Source: Halisarca cf. caerulea
Lineage: Eukaryota; Porifera; Demospongiae; Chondrillida; Halisarcidae
Length of the DNA: 64,000 bases
Direction: 5' to 3'
NCBI GenBank assembly: GCA_963170055.1
Contig: CAUJGJ010000444.1
Coordinates: 5,024,118-5,088,117 of the forward strand
Made by a program: the position numbers and the translations under genes. Under the pieces are notes generated by a model. That model ran no database searches. It was not told the DNA's origin and saw nothing but the letters and a program-made list of their open reading frames with translations. This document shows positions 26,901-40,720 of this stretch, piece by piece (positions within the stretch are counted from its first letter, which is position 1; each line of letters begins with the position of its first letter).

Positions 26901-29760
26901 AAACTGACTGAGTAACTTTCATTTAAAGCAAATTTCAGCTTAAACAACTATTCCAATGTCTGTTTAAAATGTTAACGTTGCTAAATTTAATTTTATCATA
27001 AGAATAAAATTGCTAAAGTTGCAAATATCTTAAAAACTAACTGAGTAACTTTCATATAAAGCAAATTTCAGCTTAAACAATTATTCCAATGTCTCTTTAA
27101 AATGTTAACGTTGCTAATATTAATTTTATCATAAGAATAAAATTGGCAAAGTTGCAAATATCTTAAAAACTGACTGAGTAACTTTCATTTAAAGCAAATT
27201 TCAGCTTAAACAACTATTCCAATGTCTCTTTAAAATGTTAGCGTTGCTAAATTTAATTTTATCATAAGAATAAAATTGCCAAAGTTGCAAATATCTTAAA
27301 TCTAACTGAGTAACTTTCATTTAAAGCAAATTTCAGCTTAAACAACTATTCCAATGTCTCTTTAAAATGTTAACGTTGCTAAATTTAATTTTATCATAAG
27401 AATAAAATTGCCAAAGTTGCAAATATCTTAAAAACTGACTGAGTAACTTTCATTTAAAGCAAATTTCAGCTTAAACAACTATTCCAATGTCTCTTTAAAA
27501 TGTTAACGTTGCTAATTTTAATTTTATCATAAGAATAAAATTGCCAAAGTTGCAAATATCTCAAAAACTGACTGAGTAACTTTCATTTAAAGCAAATTTC
27601 AGCTTAAACAACTATTCCAATGTCTCTTTAAAATGTTAACGTTGCTAATTTTAATTTTATCATAAGAATAAAATTGCCAAAGTTGCAAATATCTTAAAAA
27701 CTGACTGAGTAACTTTCATTTAAAGCAAATTTCAGCTTAAACAACTATTCCAATGTCTCTTTAAAATGTTAGCGTTGCTAAATTTAATTTTATCATAAGA
27801 AAAAATTGCCTAAAGTTACAAATATCTTAAAAACTGACTGAGTAACTTTCATTTAAAGCAAATTTCAGCTTAAACAACTATTCCAATGTCTCTTTAAAAT
27901 GTTAACGTTGCTAATTTTAATTTTATCATAAGAATAAAATTGCCAAAGTTGCAAATATCTCAAAAACTGACTGAGTAACTTTCATTTAAAGCAAATTTCA
28001 CCTTAAACAACTATTCCAATGTCTCTTTAAAATGTTAGCGTTTCTAATTTTAATTTTATCATAAGAATAAAATTGCCAAAGTTGCAAATATCTTAAAAAC
28101 TGACCGAGTAACTTTCATTTAAAGCAAATTTCAGCTTAAACAACTATTCCAATGTCTGTTTAAAATGTTAACGCTGCTAATTTTAATTTTATCATAAGAA
28201 TAAAATTGCCAAAGTTGCAAATATCTTAAAAACTAACTGAGTAACTTTCATTTAAAGCAAATTTCAGCTTAAACAATTATTCCAATGTCTCTTTAAAATG
28301 TTAGCGTTGCTAAATTTAATTTTATCATAAGAATAAAATTGCCAAAGTTGCAAATATCTTAAATCTAACTGAGTAACTTTCATTTAAAGCAAATTTCAGC
28401 TTAAACAACTATTCCAATGTCTCTTTAAAATGTTAACGTTGCTAAATTTAATTTTATCATAAGAATAAAATTGCCAAAGTTGCAAATATCTTAAAAACTG
28501 ACTGAGTAACTTTCATTTAAAGCAAATTTCAGCTTAAACAACTATTCCAATGTCTCTTTAAAATGTTAACGTTGCTAATTTTAATTTTATCATAAGAATA
28601 AAATTGCCAAAGTTGCAAATATCTCAAAAACTGACTGAGTAACTTTCATTTAAAGCAAATTTCAGCTTAAACAACTATTCCAATGTCTCTTTAAAATGTT
28701 AGCGTTGCTAATTTTAATTTTATCATAAGAATAAAATTGCCAAAGTTGCAAATATCTTAAAAACTGACCGAGTAACTTTCATTTAAAGCAAATTTCAGCT
28801 TAAACAACTATTCCAATGTCTGTTTAAAATGTTAACGTTGCTAAATTTAATTTTATCATAAGAATAAAATTGGCAAAGTTGCAAATATCTTAAAAACTGA
28901 CTGAGTAACTTTCATTTAAAGCAAATTTCAGCTTAAACAACTATTCCAATGTCTCTTTAAAATGTTAGCGTTGCTAAATTTAATTTTATCATAAGAATAA
29001 AATTGCCAAAGTTGCAAATATCTTAAATCTAACTGAGTAACTTTCATTTAAAGCAAATTTCAGCTTAAACAACTATTCCAATGTCTCTTTAAAATGTTAA
29101 CGTTGCTAAATTTAATTTTATCATAAGAATAAAATTGCCAAAGTTGCAAATATCTTAAAAACTGACTGAGTAACTTTCATTTAAAGCAAATTTCAGCTTA
29201 AACAACTATTCCAATGTCTCTTTAAAATGTTAACGTTGCTAATTTTAATTTTATCATAAGAATAAAATTGCCAAAGTTGCAAATATCTCAAAAACTGACT
29301 GAGTAACTTTCATTTAAAGCAAATTTCACCTTAAACAACTATTCCAATGTCTCTTTAAAATGTTAGCGTTTCTAATTTTAATTTTATCATAACAATAAAA
29401 TTGCCAAAGTTGCAAATATCTTAAAAACTGACCGAGTAACTTTCATTTAAAGCAAATTTCAGCTTAAACAACTATTCCAATGTCTGTTTAAAATGTTAAC
29501 GTTGCTAAATTTAATTTTATCATAAGAATAAAATTGCTAAAGTTGCAAATATCTTAAAAACTAACTGAGTAACTTTCATATAAAGCAAATTTCAGCTTAA
29601 ACAACTATTCCAATGTTTCTTTAAAATGTTAACGTTGCTAAATTTAATTTTATCATAAGAATAAAATTGCCAAAGTTGCAAATATCTTAAAAACTGACTG
29701 AGTAACTTTCATTTAAAGCAAATTTCAGCTTAAACAACTATTCCAATGTCTCTTTAAAAT
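23950..29760. repeat. 5.7-kb Sat1 block, copy 2
   Basis: This is the partner of 11,050-16,740, at offset 12,900 and later 13,032. It starts just after a ggcaaag/gctaaag difference (11,046 versus 23,946). The first 2.6 kb is nearly identical to the partner. The transition near 26,580-27,012 is 432 bp here but about 300 bp in copy 1, accounting for one extra monomer. In the second half, one caccttaaac unit of copy 1 is cagcttaaac here (near 28,663). The match is lost near 29,760, where a ttactaaag monomer follows instead of the gcctaaag type. Confidence 0.8.
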
Positions 29761-32430
29761 GTTAACGTTGCTAATTTTAATTTTATCATAAGAATAAAAT
29801 TACTAAAGTTGCAAATATCTTAAAAACTAACTGAGTAACTTTCATTTAAAGCAAATTTCAGCTTAAACAACTATTCCAATGTCTTTTTAAAATGTTAACG
29901 TTGCTAAATTTAATTTTATCATAAGAATAAAATTACCAAAGTTGCAAATATCTTAAAAACTGACTGAGTAACTTTCATTTAAAGCAAATTTCAGCTTAAA
30001 CAACTATTCCAATGTCTCTTTAAAATGTTAACGTTGCTAAATTTAATTTTATCATAAGAATAAAATTGCCTAAAGTTACAAATATCTTAAAAACTGACTG
30101 AGTAACTTTCATTTAAAGCAAATTTCAGCTTAAACAACTATTCCAATGTCTCTTTAAAATGTTAACGTTGCTAATTTTAATTTTATCATAAGAATAAAAT
30201 TGCCAAAGTTGCAAATATCTCAAAAACTGACTGAGTAACTTTCATTTAAAGCAAATTTCAGCTTAAACAACTATTCCAATGTCTCTTTAAAATGTTAACG
30301 TTGCTAAATTTAATTTTATCATAAGAATAAAATTGCCAAAGTTGCAAATATCTTAAAAACTAACTGAGTAACTTTCATTTAAAGCAAATTTCAGCTTAAA
30401 CAACTATTCCAATGTCTCTTTAAAATGTTAACGTTGCTAATTTTAATTTTATCATAAGAATAAAATTGCTAAAGTTGCAAATATCTTAAAAACTGACTGA
30501 GTAACTTTCATTTAAAGCAAATTTCAGCTTAAACAACTATTCCAATGTCTCTTTAAAATGTTAGCGTTGCTAAATTTAATTTTATCATAAGAATAAAATT
30601 GCCTAAAGTTACAAATATCTTAAAAACTGACTGAGTAACTTTCATTTAAAGCAAATTTCAGCTTAAAGAACTATTCCAATGTCTCTTTAAAATGTTAACG
30701 TTGCTAATTTTAATTTTATCATAAGAATAAAATTGCTAAAGTTGCAAATATCTGAAAAACTGACTGAGTAACTTTCATTTAAAGCAAATTTCAGCTTAAA
30801 CAACTATTCCAATGTCTCTTTAAAATGTTAGCGTTGCTAAATTTAATTTTATCATAAGAATAAAATTGCCTAAAGTTACAAATATCTTAAAAACTGACTG
30901 AGTAACTTTCATTTAAAGCAAATTTCCAGCTTAAACAACTATTCCAATGTCTCTTTAAAATGTTAACGTTGCTAATTTTAATTTTATCATAAGAATAAAA
31001 TTGCCAAAGTTGCAAATATCTCAAAAACTGACTGAGTAACTTTCATTTAAAGCAAATTTCAGCTTAAACAACTATTCCAATGTCTCTTTAAAATGTTAAC
31101 GTTGCTAATTTTAATTTTATCATAAGAATAAAATTACTAAAGTTGCAAATATCTTAAAAACTAACTGAGTAACTTTCATTTAAAGCAAATTTCAGCTTAA
31201 ACAACTATTCCAATGTCTTTTTAAAATGTTAACGTTGCTAAATTTAATTTTATCATAAGAATAAAATTACCAAAGTTGCAAATATCTTAAAAACTGACTG
31301 AGTAACTTTCATTTAAAGCAAATTTCAGCTTAAACAACTATTCCAATGTCTCTTTAAAATGTTAACGTTGCTAAATTTAATTTTATCATAAGAATAAAAT
31401 TGCCTAAAGTTACAAATATCTTAAAAACTGACTGAGTAACTTTCATTTAAAGCAAATTTCAGCTTAAACAACTATTCCAATGTCTCTTTAAAATGTTAAC
31501 GTTGCTAATTTTAATTTTATCATAAGAATAAAATTGCCAAAGTTGCAAATATCTCAAAAACTGACTGAGTAACTTTCATTTAAAGCAAATTTCAGCTTAA
31601 ACAACTATTCCAATGTCTCTTTAAAATGTTAACGTTGCTAAATTTAATTTTATCATAAGAATAAAATTGCCAAAGTTGCAAATATCTTAAAAACTAACTG
31701 AGTAACTTTCATTTAAAGCAAATTTCAGCTTAAACAACTATTCCAATGTCTCTTTAAAATGTTAACGTTGCTAATTTTAATTTTATCATAAGAATAAAAT
31801 TGCTAAAGTTGCAAATATCTTAAAAACTGACTGAGTAACTTTCATTTAAAGCAAATTTCAGCTTAAACAACTATTCCAATGTCTCTTTAAAATGTTAGCG
31901 TTGCTAAATTTAATTTTATCATAAGAATAAAATTGCCTAAAGTTACAAATATCTTAAAAACTGACTGAGTAACTTTCATTTAAAGCAAATTTCAGCTTAA
32001 AGAACTATTCCAATGTCTCTTTAAAATGTTAACGTTGCTAATTTTAATTTTATCATAAGAATAAAATTGCTAAAGTTGCAAATATCTGAAAAACTGACTG
32101 AGTAACTTTCATTTAAAGCAAATTTCAGCTTAAACAACTATTCCAATGTCTCTTTAAAATGTTAGCGTTGCTAAATTTAATTTTATCATAAGAATAAAAT
32201 TGCCTAAAGTTACAAATATCTTAAAAACTGACTGAGTAACTTTCATTTAAAGCAAATTTCAGCTTAAACAACTATTCCAATGTCTCTTTAAAATGTTAAC
32301 GTTGCTAATTTTAATTTTATCATAAGAATAAAATTGCCAAAGTTGCAAATATCTCAAAAACTGACTGAGTAACTTTCATTTAAAGCAAATTTCAGCTTAA
32401 ACAACTATTCCAATGTCTCTTTAAAATGTT
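29692..32430. repeat. 10-monomer (1,334-bp) tandem duplication
   Basis: Markers ttactaaag (29,800 and 31,134) and atctgaaaaac (tctgaa at 30,751 and 32,085) are both 1,334 bp apart, and cttaaagaac recurs between them. The first copy has a private one-base insertion (aaatttccagc, near 30,926). The match starts after a ctta/ctca difference (29,687 versus 31,021) and ends near 32,430 at a ttaacg/ttagcg difference. The unit is ten monomers. Confidence 0.78.
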
Positions 32431-33296
32431 AGCGTTGCTAATTTTAATTTTATCATAAGAATAAAATTGCCAAAGTTGCAAATATCTTAAAAACTGACTG
32501 AGTAACTTTCATTTAAAGCAAATTTCAGCTTAAACAACTATTCCAATGTCTGTTTAAAATGTTAACGTTGCTAAATTTAATTTTATCATAAGAATAAAAT
32601 TGCTAAAGTTGCAAATATCTTAAAAACTAACTGAGTAACTTTCATATAAAGCAAATTTCAGCTTAAACAATTATTCCAATGTCTCTTTAAAATGTTAACG
32701 CTGCTAATTTTAATTTTATCATAAGAATAAAATTGCCAAAGTTGCAAATATCTTAAAAACTAACTGAGTAACTTTCATTTAAAGCAAATTTCAGCTTAAA
32801 CAATTATTCCAATGTCTCTTTAAAATGTTAGCGTTGCTAAATTTAATTTTATCATAAGAATAAAATTGCCAAAGTTGCAAATATCTTAAATCTAACTGAG
32901 TAACTTTCATTTAAAGCAAATTTCAGCTTAAACAACTATTCCAATGTCTCTTTAAAATGTTAACGTTGCTAAATTTAATTTTATCATAAGAATAAAATTG
33001 CCAAAGTTGCAAATATCTTAAAAACTGACTGAGTAACTTTCATTTAAAGCAAATTTCAGCTTAAACAACTATTCCAATGTCTCTTTAAAATGTTAACGTT
33101 GCTAATTTTAATTTTATCATAAGAATAAAATTGCCAAAGTTGCAAATATCTCAAAAACTGACTGAGTAACTTTCATTTAAAGCAAATTTCACCTTAAACA
33201 ACTATTCCAATGTCTCTTTAAAATGTTAGCGTTGCTAATTTTAATTTTATCATAAGAATAAAATTGCCAAAGTTGCAAATATCTTAAAAACTGACC

Positions 33297-36200
33297 GAGT
33301 AACTTTCATTTAAAGCAAATTTCAGCTTAAACAACTATTCCAATGTCTGTTTAAAATGTTAACGTTGCTAAATTTAATTTTATCATAAGAATAAAATTGG
33401 CAAAGTTGCAAATATCTTAAAAACTGACTGAGTAACTTTCATTTAAAGCAAATTTCAGCTTAAACAACTATTCCAATGTCTCTTTAAAATGTTAGCGTTG
33501 CTAAATTTAATTTTATCATAAGAATAAAATTGCCAAAGTTGCAAATATCTTAAATCTAACTGAGTAACTTTCATTTAAAGCAAATTTCAGCTTAAACAAC
33601 TATTCCAATGTCTCTTTAAAATGTTAACGTTGCTAAATTTAATTTTATCATAAGAATAAAATTGCCAAAGTTGCAAATATCTTAAAAACTGACTGAGTAA
33701 CTTTCATTTAAAGCAAATTTCAGCTTAAACAACTATTCCAATGTCTCTTTAAAATGTTAACGTTGCTAATTTTAATTTTATCATAAGAATAAAATTGCCA
33801 AAGTTGCAAATATCTCAAAAACTGACTGAGTAACTTTCATTTAAAGCAAATTTCACCTTAAACAACTATTCCAATGTCTCTTTAAAATGTTAGCGTTTCT
33901 AATTTTAATTTTATCATAACAATAAAATTGCCAAAGTTGCAAATATCTTAAAAACTGACCGAGTAACTTTAATTTAAGCAAATTTCAGCTTAAACAACTA
34001 TTCCAATGTCTCTTTAAAATGTTAACGTTGCTAAATTTAATTTTATCATAAGAATAAAATTGCTAAAGTTGCAAATATCTTAAAAACTAACTGAGTAACT
34101 TTCATATAAAGCAAATTTCAGCTTAAACAACTATTCCAATGTTTCTTTAAAATGTTAACGTTGCTAAATTTAATTTTATCATAAGAATAAAATTGCCAAA
34201 GTTGCAAATATCTTAAAAACTGACTGAGTAACTTTCATTTAAAGCAAATTTCAGCTTAAACAACTATTCCAATGTCTCTTTAAAATGTTAACGTTGCTAA
34301 TTTTAATTTTATCATAAGAATAAAATTACTAAAGTTGCAAATATCTTAAAAACTAACTGAGTAACTTTCATTTAAAGCAAATTTCAGCTTAAACAACTAT
34401 TCCAATGTCTTTTTAAAATGTTAACGTTGCTAAATTTAATTTTATCATAAGAATAAAATTACCAAAGTTGCAAATATCTTAAAAACTGACTGAGTAACTT
34501 TCATTTAAAGCAAATTTCAGCTTAAACAACTATTCCAATGTCTTTTTAAAATGTTAACGTTGCTAAATTTAATTTTATCATAAGAATAAAATTACCAAAG
34601 TTGCAAATATCTTAAAAACTGACTGAGTAACTTTCATTTAAAGCAAATTTCAGCTTAAACAACTATTCCAATGTCTCTTTAAAATGTTAACGTTGCTAAA
34701 TTTAATTTTATCATAAGAATAAAATTGCCTAAAGTTACAAATATCTTAAAAACTGACTGAGTAACTTTCATTTAAAGCAAATTTCAGCTTAAACAACTAT
34801 TCCAATGTCTCTTTAAAATGTTAACGTTGCTAAATTTAATTTTATCATAAGAATAAAATTACCAAAGTTGCAAATATCTTAAAAACTGACTGAGTAACTT
34901 TCATTTAAAGCAAATTTCAGCTTAAACAACTATTCCAATGTCTTTTTAAAATGTTAACGTTGCTAAATTTAATTTTATCATAAGAATAAAATTACCAAAG
35001 TTGCAAATATCTTAAAAACTGACTGAGTAACTTTCATTTAAAGCAAATTTCAGCTTAAACAACTATTCCAATGTCTCTTTAAAATGTTAACGTTGCTAAA
35101 TTTAATTTTATCATAAGAATAAAATTGCCTAAAGTTACAAATATCTTAAAAACTGACTGAGTAACATTCATTTAAAGCAAATTTCAGCTTAAACAACTAT
35201 TCCAATGTCTCTTTAAAATGTTAACGTTGCTAATTTTAATTTTATCATAAGAATAAAATTGCCAAAGTTGCAAATATCTCAAAAACTGACTGAGTAACTT
35301 TCATTTAAAGCAAATTTCAGCTTAAACAACTATTCCAATGTCTCTTTAAAATGTTAACGTTGCTAAATTTAATTTTATCATAAGAATAAAATTGCCAAAG
35401 TTGCAAATATCTTAAAAACTAACTGAGTAACTTTCATTTAAAGCAAATTTCAGCTTAAACAACTATTCCAATGTCTCTTTAAAATGTTAACGTTGCTAAT
35501 TTTAATTTTATCATAAGAATAAAATTGCTAAAGTTGCAAATATCTTAAAAACTGACTGAGTAACTTTCATTTAAAGCAAATTTCAGCTTAAACAACTATT
35601 CCAATGTCTCTTTAAAATGTTAGCGTTGCTAAATTTAATTTTATCATAAGAATAAAATTGCCTAAAGTTACAAATATCTTAAAAACTGACTGAGTAACTT
35701 TCATTTAAAGCAAATTTCAGCTTAAACAACTATTCCAATGTCTCTTTAAAATGTTAGCGTTGCTAATTTTAATTTTATCATAAGAATAAAATTGCCAAAG
35801 TTGCAAATATCTGAAAAACTGACTGAGTAACTTTCATTTAAAGCAAATTTCAGCTTAAACAACTATTCCAATGTCTGTTTAAAATGTTAACGTTGCTAAA
35901 TTTAATTTTATCATAAGAATAAAATTGGCAAAGTTGCAAATATCTTAAAAACTGACTGAGTAACTTTCATTTAAAGCAAATTTCAGCTTAAACAACTATT
36001 CCAATGTCTCTTTAAAATGTTAGCGTTGCTAAATTTAATTTTATCATAAGAATAAAATTGCCAAAGTTGCAAATATCTTAAATCTAACTGAGTAACTTTC
36101 ATTTAAAGCAAATTTCAGCTTAAACAACTATTCCAATGTCTCTTTAAAATGTTAACGTTGCTAAATTTAATTTTATCATAAGAATAAAATTGCCAAAGTT

Positions 36201-38258
36201 GCAAATATCTTAAAAACTGACTGAGTAACTTTCATTTAAAGCAAATTTCAGCTTAAACAACTATTCCAATGTCTCTTTAAAATGTTAACGTTGCTAATTT
36301 TAATTTTATCATAAGAATAAAATTGCCAAAGTTGCAAATATCTCAAAAACTGACTGAGTAACTTTCATTTAAAGCAAATTTCACCTTAAACAACTATTCC
36401 AATGTCTCTTTAAAATGTTAGCGTTTCTAATTTTAATTTTATCATAACAATAAAATTGCCAAAGTTGCAAATATCTTAAAAACTGACCGAGTAACTTTCA
36501 TTTAAAGCAAATTTCAGCTTAAACAACTATTCCAATGTCTCTTTAAAATGTTAACGTTGCTAAATTTAATTTTATCATAAGAATAAAATTGCTAAAGTTG
36601 CAAATATCTTAAAAACTAACTGAGTAACTTTCATATAAAGCAAATTTCAGCTTAAACAACTATTCCAATGTTTCTTTAAAATGTTAACGTTGCTAAATTT
36701 CATTTTATCATAAGAATAAAATTGCCAAAGTTGCAAATATCTTAAAAACTGACTGAGTAACTTTCATTTAAAGCAAATTTCAGCTTAAACAACTATTCCA
36801 ATGTCTCTTTAAAATGTTAACGTTGCTAATTTTAATTTTATCATAAGAATAAAATTACTAAAGTTGCAAATATCTTAAAAACTAACTGAGTAACTTTCAT
36901 TTAAAGCAAATTTCAGCTTAAACAACTATTCCAATGTCTTTTTAAAATGTTAACGTTGCTAAATTTAATTTTATCATAAGAATAAAATTACCAAAGTTGC
37001 AAATATCTTAAAAACTGACTGAGTAACTTTCATTTAAAGCAAATTTCAGCTTAAACAACTATTCCAATGTCTTTTTAAAATGTTAACGTTGCTAAATTTA
37101 ATTTTATCATAAGAATAAAATTACCAAAGTTGCAAATATCTTAAAAACTGACTGAGTAACTTTCATTTAAAGCAAATTTCAGCTTAAACAACTATTCCAA
37201 TGTCTCTTTAAAATGTTAACGTTGCTAAATTTAATTTTATCATAAGAATAAAATTGCCTAAAGTTACAAATATCTTAAAAACTGACTGAGTAACTTTCAT
37301 TTAAAGCAAATTTCAGCTTAAACAACTATTCCAATGTCTCTTTAAAATGTTAACGTTGCTAAATTTAATTTTATCATAAGAATAAAATTACCAAAGTTGC
37401 AAATATCTTAAAAACTGACTGAGTAACTTTCATTTAAAGCAAATTTCAGCTTAAACAACTATTCCAATGTCTTTTTAAAATGTTAACGTTGCTAAATTTA
37501 ATTTTATCATAAGAATAAAATTACCAAAGTTGCAAATATCTTAAAAACTGACTGAGTAACTTTCATTTAAAGCAAATTTCAGCTTAAACAACTATTCCAA
37601 TGTCTCTTTAAAATGTTAACGTTGCTAAATTTAATTTTATCATAAGAATAAAATTGCCTAAAGTTACAAATATCTTAAAAACTGACTGAGTAACATTCAT
37701 TTAAAGCAAATTTCAGCTTAAACAACTATTCCAATGTCTCTTTAAAATGTTAACGTTGCTAATTTTAATTTTATCATAAGAATAAAATTGCCAAAGTTGC
37801 AAATATCTCAAAAACTGACTGAGTAACTTTCATTTAAAGCAAATTTCAGCTTAAACAACTATTCCAATGTCTCTTTAAAATGTTAACGTTGCTAAATTTA
37901 ATTTTATCATAAGAATAAAATTGCCAAAGTTGCAAATATCTTAAAAACTAACTGAGTAACTTTCATTTAAAGCAAATTTCAGCTTAAACAACTATTCCAA
38001 TGTCTCTTTAAAATGTTAACGTTGCTAATTTTAATTTTATCATAAGAATAAAATTGCTAAAGTTGCAAATATCTTAAAAACTGACTGAGTAACTTTCATT
38101 TAAAGCAAATTTCAGCTTAAACAACTATTCCAATGTCTCTTTAAAATGTTAGCGTTGCTAAATTTAATTTTATCATAAGAATAAAATTGCCTAAAGTTAC
38201 AAATATCTTAAAAACTGACTGAGTAACTTTCATTTAAAGCAAATTTCAGCTTAAAGAA
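33297..38258. repeat. 2,528-bp tandem duplication (19 monomers)
   Basis: Two adjacent copies (about 33,297-35,824 and 35,825-38,258) share cataacaata (33,915 and 36,443), ggcaaag (33,398 and 35,926) and the very rare gtaacattca (35,162 and 37,691). The last pair is 2,529 bp apart because the first copy lost one base (gtaactttaatttaagc, near 33,965). Each copy contains a smaller three-monomer doubling of the accaaag/gtctttttaa type (for example near 34,460 and 34,860). The match ends near 35,730 / 38,258 at a cttaaac/cttaaag difference. Confidence 0.8.
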
Positions 38259-40720
38259 CTATTCCAATGTCTCTTTAAAATGTTAACGTTGCTAATTTTA
38301 ATTTTATCATAAGAATAAAATTGCTAAAGTTGCAAATATCTGAAAAACTGACTGAGTAACTTTCATTTAAAGCAAATTTCAGCTTAAACAACTATTCAAA
38401 TGTCTCTTTAAAATGTTAGCGTTGCTAAATTTAATTTTATCATAAGAATAAAATTGCCTAAAGTTACAAATATCTTAAAAACTGACTGAGTAACTTTCAT
38501 TTAAAGCAAATTTCAGCTTAAACAACTATTCCAATGTCTCTTTAAAATGTTAACGTTGCTAATTTTAATTTTATCATAAGAATAAAATTGCCAAAGTTGC
38601 AAATATCTCAAAAACTGACTGAGTAACTTTCATTTAAAGCAAATTTCAGCTTAAACAACTATTCCAATGTCTCTTTAAAATGTTAGCGTTGCTAATTTTA
38701 ATTTTATCATAAGAATAAAATTGCCAAAGTTGCAAATATCTTAAAAACTGACTGAGTAACTTTCATTTAAAGCAAATTTCAGCTTAAACAACTATTCCAA
38801 TGTCTGTTTAAAATGTTAACGTTGCTAAATTTAATTTTATCATAAGAATAAAATTGCTAAAGTTGCAAATATCTTAAAAACTAACTGAGTAACTTTCATA
38901 TAAAGCAAATTTCAGCTTAAACAATTATTCCAATGTCTCTTTAAAATGTTAACGTTGCTAATATTAATTTTATCATAAGAATAAAATTGGCAAAGTTGCA
39001 AATATCTTAAAAACTGACTGAGTAACTTTCATTTAAAGCAAATTTCAGCTTAAACAACTATTCCAATGTCTCTTTAAAATGTTAGCGTTGCTAAATTTAA
39101 TTTTATCATAAGAATAAAATTGCCAAAGTTGCAAATATCTTAAATCTAACTGAGTAACTTTCATTTAAAGCAAATTTCAGCTTAAACAACTATTCCAATG
39201 TCTCTTTAAAATGTTAACGTTGCTAAATTTAATTTTATCATAAGAATAAAATTGCCAAAGTTGCAAATATCTTAAAAACTGACTGAGTAACTTTCATTTA
39301 AAGCAAATTTCAGCTTAAACAACTATTCCAATGTCTCTTTAAAATGTTAACGTTGCTAATTTTAATTTTATCATAAGAATAAAATTGCTAAAGTTGCAAA
39401 TATCTTAAAAACTGACTGAGTAACTTTCATTTAAAGCAAATTTCAGCTTAAACAACTATTCCAATGTCTCTTTAAAATGTTAGCGTTGCTAAATTTAATT
39501 TTATCATAAGAATAAAATTGCCTAAAGTTACAAATATCTTAAAAACTGACTGAGTAACTTTCATTTAAAGCAAATTTCAGCTTAAAGAACTATTCCAATG
39601 TCTCTTTAAAATGTTAACGTTGCTAATTTTAATTTTATCATAAGAATAAAATTGCTAAAGTTGCAAATATCTGAAAAACTGACTGAGTAACTTTCATTTA
39701 AAGCAAATTTCAGCTTAAACAACTATTCCAATGTCTCTTTAAAATGTTAGCGTTGCTAAATTTAATTTTATCATAAGAATAAAATTGCCTAAAGTTACAA
39801 ATATCTTAAAAACTGACTGAGTAACTTTCATTTAAAGCAAATTTCAGCTTAAACAACTATTCCAATGTCTCTTTAAAATGTTAACGTTGCTAATTTTAAT
39901 TTTATCATAAGAATAAAATTGCCAAAGTTGCAAATATCTCAAAAACTGACTGAGTAACTTTCATTTAAAGCAAATTTCAGCTTAAACAACTATTCCAATG
40001 TCTCTTTAAAAATGTTAGCGTTGCTAATTTTAATTTTATCATAAGAATAAAATTGCCAAAGTTGCAAATATCTTAAAAACTGACTGAGTAACTTTCATTT
40101 AAAGCAAATTTCAGCTTAAACAACTATTCCAATGTCTGTTTAAAATGTTAACGTTGCTAAATTTAATTTTATCATAAGAATAAAATTGCTAAAGTTGCAA
40201 ATATCTTAAAAACTAACTGAGTAACTTTCATATAAAGCAAATTTCAGCTTAAACAATTATTCCAATGTCTCTTTAAAATGTTAACGTTGCTAATATTAAT
40301 TTTATCATAAGAATAAAATTGGCAAAGTTGCAAATATCTTAAAAACTGACTGAGTAACTTTCATTTAAAGCAAATTTCAGCTTAAACAACTATTCCAATG
40401 TCTCTTTAAAATGTTAGCGTTGCTAAATTTAATTTTATCATAAGAATAAAATTGCCAAAGTTGCAAATATCTTAAATCTAACTGAGTAACTTTCATTTAA
40501 AGCAAATTTCAGCTTAAACAACTATTCCAATGTCTCTTTAAAATGTTAACGTTGCTAAATTTAATTTTATCATAAGAATAAAATTGCCAAAGTTGCAAAT
40601 ATCTTAAAAACTGACTGAGTAACTTTCATTTAAAGCAAATTTCAGCTTAAACAACTATTCCAATGTCTCTTTAAAATGTTAACGTTGCTAATTTTAATTT
40701 TATCATAAGAATAAAATTGC
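37952..40720. repeat. 10-monomer (1,331-bp) tandem duplication
   Basis: The atctgaaaaac marker at 38,339 recurs at 39,670 (1,331 bp), with cttaaagaac and the gctaatatt and ggcaaag units in the same order. Private differences date the copies: attcaaatg near 38,396 in the first and a six-A run (ctttaaaaatg, near 40,007) in the second. It uses the same variant order as the 1,334-bp pair at 29,692-32,430, so both doublings involve one ancestral block at two sites. Confidence 0.75.
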
